Shown here: positions 6,863 through 9,043 of the stretch, piece by piece
How positions within the stretch are numbered: position 1 is the first letter of the stretch
Layout: each line of letters opens with the position of its first letter
Source: UBA2979 sp963694535
Lineage (GTDB): Bacteria; Chloroflexota; Dehalococcoidia; UBA2979
Direction of reading: 5' to 3'
Length of the DNA: 9,043 bases
Assembly (NCBI GenBank): GCA_963694535.1
Contig: CAVODE010000073.1
Span: forward strand, 1-9,043
Program-made: the position numbers and the translations under genes
Notes under the pieces: generated by a model
Databases searched by the model: none
Told to the model about the DNA's origin: nothing
What the model saw: only the letters and a program-made list of their open reading frames with translations

Positions 6863-7156
6863 TGGAGTTTCCCAGAGTTCACTAGAATGGTATTTAGTGG
6901 AGGTGGGGGGAACCAATTAGCCTGAAAGACCTTTTTAACCCTCCGTTTTCACTACATCATATCACTCAAACACTTCGCTTCTATCACGTACAATCTAATA
7001 AACTATGTAAAAATAATCAATCAAAATTCTATAACCAAATTAGTAGTCTTCGAATCCTCTCTACATCAAAATCGTCCACCAAAACTACCTACCCGCTCGT
7101 CATTAAATAGAAAATTAGGGGGCGGGGGTCGAAAGCTGCGTTAGATGGTGGTGATG
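6863..7156. other. Intergenic stretch after the PQQ dehydrogenase, no gene seen
   Basis: No supported reading frame was found. A weak hairpin, CACTA against TAGTG with a 10-nt loop, lies just after the PQQ stop but has no T run, so no terminator is called. G-rich runs occur near 6901-6910 and at 7118-7128 (GGGGGCGGGGG) in an otherwise AT-rich segment. Confidence 0.5.
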
Positions 7157-7185
7157 TGTCCGGCAATGTCCCATAAATGTCCCAT
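7157..7185 (-). repeat. Direct repeats TGGGACATT, 11- and 10-bp spaced (candidate recombinase arm sites)
   Basis: On the plus strand AATGTCCCAT occurs exactly twice, at 7165-7174 and 7176-7185, an 11-bp period. A third TGTCC at 7157-7161 is in phase (10 bp from the next). On the minus strand these read GGACA three times. They lie 58 bp beyond the CCA end of the tRNA-Leu fragment, where tyrosine integrases of tRNA-targeting islands usually have arm-type sites. Confidence 0.55.
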
Positions 7186-7187
7186 TA

Positions 7188-7213
7188 CTTAGAACCAGAC
7201 GGTTCGTGCTAAG
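7188..7213. repeat. Interrupted hairpin next to the arm-like repeats
   Basis: CTTAG (7188-7192) pairs with CTAAG (7209-7213), and inside it AACC (7193-7196) pairs with GGTT (7201-7204), leaving CGTG as an asymmetric bulge. It sits between the TGGGACA repeats and the tRNA fragment. No T run follows on either strand. It may belong to the attachment region or be a tRNA-downstream structure. Confidence 0.35.
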
Positions 7214-7242
7214 CAAATATTGTCCTAACTCATTGATTTATA

Positions 7243-7302
7243 TGGTGCCCGGGGCCGGAATCGAACCGGCACGGTGTTTCCACCGAGGGATTTTAAGTCC
7301 CT
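7243..7302 (-). pseudogene. tRNA-Leu(UAA) 3' fragment (probable attachment-site core)
   Basis: Read on the minus strand it has a perfect 5-bp anticodon stem AGGGA/TCCCT (7302-7298 and 7290-7286) with loop CTTAAAA and anticodon UAA at 7295-7293. It continues with a class II variable arm CGGTG-GAAA-CACCG (7285-7272), a perfect T arm GCCGG-TTCGATT-CCGGC (7270-7254), acceptor strand CCCGGGC (7253-7247), discriminator A and encoded CCA (7245-7243). The matching 5' half is missing: upstream there is no GCCCGGG acceptor strand and no GGTAGA-type D arm. The remaining 60 nt are well preserved, which suggests recent displacement and not old decay. This is what an integrated element leaves at its far end after restoring the real tRNA gene with its own 3' copy. 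Confidence 0.8.
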
Positions 7303-7392
7303 TAATAGATTCTCTGTATGCCCCACTCCCCGCTATATACCCTATTATAGCTGCCTTATAAGACACCATTATACACCGTAGAAGGATTTTAT

Positions 7393-7411
7393 AGGTAGTC
7401 CAAAGGTAGTC
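7393..7411. repeat. Tandem AGGTAGTC repeats, 11-bp period (candidate recombinase arm sites)
   Basis: AGGTAGTC is found at 7393-7400 and 7404-7411. On the minus strand the pair reads GACTACCT with TTGGACTACC context. The 11-bp spacing equals that of the TGGGACA repeats on the other side of the tRNA fragment, and both share GGAC in the same orientation. They lie 91 bp from the anticodon stem. Confidence 0.5.
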
Positions 7412-7439
7412 TAGTTAGGAATTAGACGTATGAGCGCTT

Positions 7440-7472
7440 GGGGGTGCCCCTCTTTCGAGGCCGGGGGTGCCC
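7440..7472. repeat. Two GGGGGTGCCC direct repeats, 23 bp apart
   Basis: GGGGGTGCCC occurs exactly at 7440-7449 and 7463-7472, about two helical turns apart. Between them CCTC-TTTC-GAGG forms a small hairpin. The copies are strikingly GC-rich against their surroundings. Position and phasing suggest a third set of protein-binding sites in the attachment region; a mobile-repeat remnant is the alternative. Confidence 0.45.
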
Positions 7473-7594
7473 TTTGAGTCTTGCGTGACCGTTACGGTAG
7501 CCGCCCAGTCTTACTAGAGACGGATTTAGGGATCAAAGCCTTCCAAAAATAGGTGCTGATAAGTTAAGTTTGAGGCGTTTCATTGTACCCTTAC

Positions 7595-8245
7595 CTATCC
7601 ACGCATTTGTACTTCGCTGGCACCCGGGTGCAAACTCGCTGTTGCGCTAGGCAGGCTATCCATGCGTTTAAACCACGCGTCTAAGTTTGGCAGATCACTA
7701 TCTAATGGCTGGCCGACATCTTTGCAAAAGTCCATGCAGCAGTACAACACAATGTCAGCAAAGGTAAGTTTATCTCCGGCAATATAATGGCGACCAGCGA
7801 TTAGGTTGTCCATCCATTCACGGGCATCTCTGGCTTTAGCTTTTAATCCGTCAGCCGCTTCAGGGATGCAGTAAAGACGCTCACGGAACAGATCGATGCC
7901 ATCGGAATAGCGAAAGCCGTTGTACATGTGTTCGGTAATCGCTAATTCTACGCGACGGATCCATTGACGCGTGTTCGCACGCTCTAAAGGGTTGACACCA
8001 ATTAGCGGCTTGTCCGGATGAATCTCATCCAAGTATTCGCATATAGCCGTGGTCTCAGCGATCACCGTACCGTCATCGAGTTCCAGGGACGGCATTTGCC
8101 CGCCCGGGTTTTTTTTCGTATAGGCTTCGCCACGATTTTCGGCACCCATCAGATCGTGCTCTTCAGTCGGCATCTCGATTCCTTTTTCGATCATCGCCAT
8201 TCGAACGGCGCGCGGGTTTGGACCGAATGAATTTAGTAATTTCAT
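7595..8245 (-). CDS. Glutathione S-transferase family protein
   Basis: The 216-residue cytoplasmic protein has the two-domain GST layout. The thioredoxin-like domain spans about 1-76: MKLLNSFGPNPRAVRMAMIEKGIE, then GGQMPSLELDDGTVIAETTAICEYLDE, with the cis-Pro at 52 and the glutathione gamma-glutamyl contact region AETTAI (usually ES, here Glu64-Thr65). The helical domain follows, with WIRRVE near 95-100 and the N-capping box TFAD (161-164) inside KLTFADIVLY. Near the N-terminus the catalytic Tyr, Ser or Cys of standard classes is not clear; the GPNPR motif puts Asn10 at the usual place. Glutathione conjugation or peroxide reduction is plausible, but a non-catalytic or lyase-type role is possible. 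GAGGGG lies 6 nt before the ATG. It is transcribed toward the tRNA fragment, with no clear terminator. Confidence 0.9.
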   Translation of the reverse strand: MKLLNSFGPNPRAVRMAMIEKGIEMPTEEHDLMGAENRGEAYTKKNPGGQMPSLELDDGTVIAETTAICEYLDEIHPDKPLIGVNPLERANTRQWIRRVELAITEHMYNGFRYSDGIDLFRERLYCIPEAADGLKAKARDAREWMDNLIAGRHYIAGDKLTFADIVLYCCMDFCKDVGQPLDSDLPNLDAWFKRMDSLPSATASLHPGASEVQMRG

Positions 8246-8547
8246 TTATTACCCCTCATCTTTTAGTTGCGCAGTGCTGATCAGACGTTTATCAGAACGT
8301 TCATGATCTCATTGCAAATTGTATATTGGTAATAGGCAGAACCGAAAACTGTTGCGAATAGATACATAACATATGGTTGCTCGCTTTGACAGAATCGTGA
8401 GCCAACTCGTTCTAGCCTAAATCTTACCATATTGACAGGCTGCTTCCGGCCATTAGCGGGCGTAGACAATTACCACATACTTTCTAATTCAACTAAATTT
8501 CTGTATTAATTCAAAATCGTAGAAATGTGTGTGTCCAATATATGTCT
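8246..8547. other. Intergenic region upstream of the GST gene, no gene seen
   Basis: About 300 bp separate the stop of the right-edge gene from the GST start, both on the minus strand. A possible minus-strand promoter is a TACAAT-like -10 (TATACAAT, near 8319-8326) with only a poor -35. An 8-bp palindrome CTGATCAG lies at 8277-8284 with a nearby ATCAG copy. A 62-codon open frame at 8281-8469 has no ribosome-binding site or recognisable content and is not called. Confidence 0.4.
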
Positions 8548-9043
8548 TCAGCAGCCGTCAGGATTTCCCCTGCCCCCTCCACCGCTTCGCGTCGATGTAT
8601 GCGATTTAGCGGCGGCTTCTCTACTGACCTGATCAAGATGCTCCTCGACGGCTGCTATATTCCGTCTAAGAAAACTGAACTTGGGATCATCCTCTTCCAG
8701 TGTTTGCTCTGCAATCTGCAGGCGATAATGGAATACCTTATGTCCTTGACGCAAATGCTCGAGGCTTCTGTTGGTTAAATCATTGTTGAAGGCACTCACA
8801 TGCCAGGAAGACACTTTCGCCAGCCCAATTTCCAATTCTGTATCTTCAAGGCTGTAGGTCCTGAGTAACAGGTGCAGCATGAATTCATAGTGATTATCGA
8901 CTGCCGGCCAGTTTTCCAGTGAGGCTTCGTTAGCAATTATGCTGTCCAAGATGGCAAGCTGATTAGGGGCATAGAGGCCATCGTTGATGCGCGTCACCTG
9001 CAGCGCTTCTTGCAGTGTTACATTGGCGCCCACATAGTCCTCC
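8548..9043 (-). CDS. Helical protein of unknown function, C-terminal part (N-terminus beyond the right edge)
   Basis: The frame is open to the right edge, with 164 complete codons in view before the TGA at 8548-8550. A GTG at 9033 could serve as a start, but the frame continues upstream (EDYVGANVTLQEAL), and the GGAGGA at the edge is coding in this frame, so I treat the gene as truncated. The visible part is almost all helical, with repeat-like segments: LQEALQVTRINDGLYAPNQLAILDSIIANEASLENWPAVD, then LLLRTYSLEDTELEIGLAKVSSWHVSAF. This spacing resembles tetratricopeptide-type helix pairs, although no single copy is textbook. The C-terminus is a disordered basic and Gly-rich tail (SGGGGRGNPDG). 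No signal peptide can be judged. A scaffold or protein-binding role is plausible; function unknown. Confidence 0.75.
   Translation of the reverse strand, partial: EDYVGANVTLQEALQVTRINDGLYAPNQLAILDSIIANEASLENWPAVDNHYEFMLHLLLRTYSLEDTELEIGLAKVSSWHVSAFNNDLTNRSLEHLRQGHKVFHYRLQIAEQTLEEDDPKFSFLRRNIAAVEEHLDQVSREAAAKSHTSTRSGGGGRGNPDGC

Larger units (their letters stand above)
7303..7594. other. Second flank of the tRNA fragment: repeats, small palindrome, no gene seen
   Basis: This stretch separates the tRNA-Leu fragment from the stop of the GST-like gene. The first part (7303-7330) should carry the tRNA 5' half but does not. It then holds two repeat families (7393-7411 and 7440-7472, listed separately) and a small palindrome ACCGT-T-ACGGT at 7488-7498. 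No coding frame or integrase remnant is evident. Confidence 0.5.

Noticed and set aside
6863..6940. Rho-independent terminator after the PQQ dehydrogenase
   Set aside because: The CACTA/TAGTG hairpin is followed by G-rich sequence, and the nearby TTTTT has no adjacent stem.
7286..7302. Group I intron-split tRNA-Leu(UAA), as in cyanobacteria
   Set aside because: The anticodon loop CTTAAAA is uninterrupted; the missing part is the whole 5' half and not an intron in the loop.
7243..7330. A complete, functional tRNA-Leu(UAA)
   Set aside because: Tested 5' strands from the upstream sequence (GCGGGGA, GGGGAGT, GTGGGGC) do not pair with CCCGGGC, and there is no D-arm GGTAGA motif, so only the 3' part is supported.
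7157..7472. CRISPR array
   Set aside because: Repeats are 8-10 bp with 1-13 bp gaps, of three different sequences, with no 25-40 bp repeat-spacer pattern.
8281..8469. 62-codon open frame on the minus strand upstream of the GST gene
   Set aside because: No ribosome-binding site, no recognisable domain, and it lies where the GST promoter is expected.
8548..9033. Complete gene starting at GTG 9033
   Set aside because: The frame stays open to the window edge with similar composition, and the apparent GGAGGA upstream is in frame coding sequence, so truncation is more likely.

Overview
The window looks like chromosomal DNA of a gammaproteobacterium, probably marine or another aquatic, aerobic type. 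Most genes have AGGA/GGAG ribosome-binding sites, base composition is moderately AT-rich, and two products are clearly exported by Sec signal peptides (a third partial one also). A periplasmic PQQ/cytochrome c dehydrogenase, a glutathione S-transferase-like protein and a displaced tRNA-Leu 3' end fit this picture. The lineage is an inference from protein style; no marker gene is present.

Layout. Positions 1-343 (minus) hold the N-terminal part of a small exported protein cut by the window edge. Positions 625-6862 hold five metabolic or accessory genes in alternating orientation, each with its own leader: a VOC-fold protein (625-1164, minus), a carboxymuconolactone-decarboxylase-like protein (1324-1974, plus), an isocitrate-lyase/PEP-mutase superfamily lyase (2036-2863, minus), an exported six-motif kelch propeller (3189-4214, minus), and an exported cytochrome c-PQQ dehydrogenase (4739-6862, plus). 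Two divergent promoter regions (1165-1323 and 4215-4738) each carry a conspicuous symmetric element that could be an operator.

Positions 6863-7594 have no convincing gene. They contain a 60-nt 3' fragment of a tRNA-Leu(UAA) gene (7243-7302, minus), running from the anticodon stem to CCA, with no matching 5' half. It is flanked by three different families of short direct repeats spaced 10-11 or 23 bp apart. This is the anatomy of an attachment site for tyrosine-recombinase elements (genomic islands). No integrase lies inside the window. To the right are a glutathione S-transferase-like gene (7595-8245, minus) and the C-terminal part of a larger, mostly helical protein (8548-9043, minus) cut by the right edge.

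How the genes may work together: VOC protein, CMD-like protein, C-C lyase and periplasmic alcohol-type dehydrogenase are the kinds of enzyme found in peripheral catabolism of alcohols or ring compounds. They are not one operon, no substrate can be read from the sequence, and a common pathway is a hypothesis only. The strongest candidates for something unusual are the layered attachment region around the tRNA fragment and the cytochrome-first PQQ enzyme with altered metal-site motifs.
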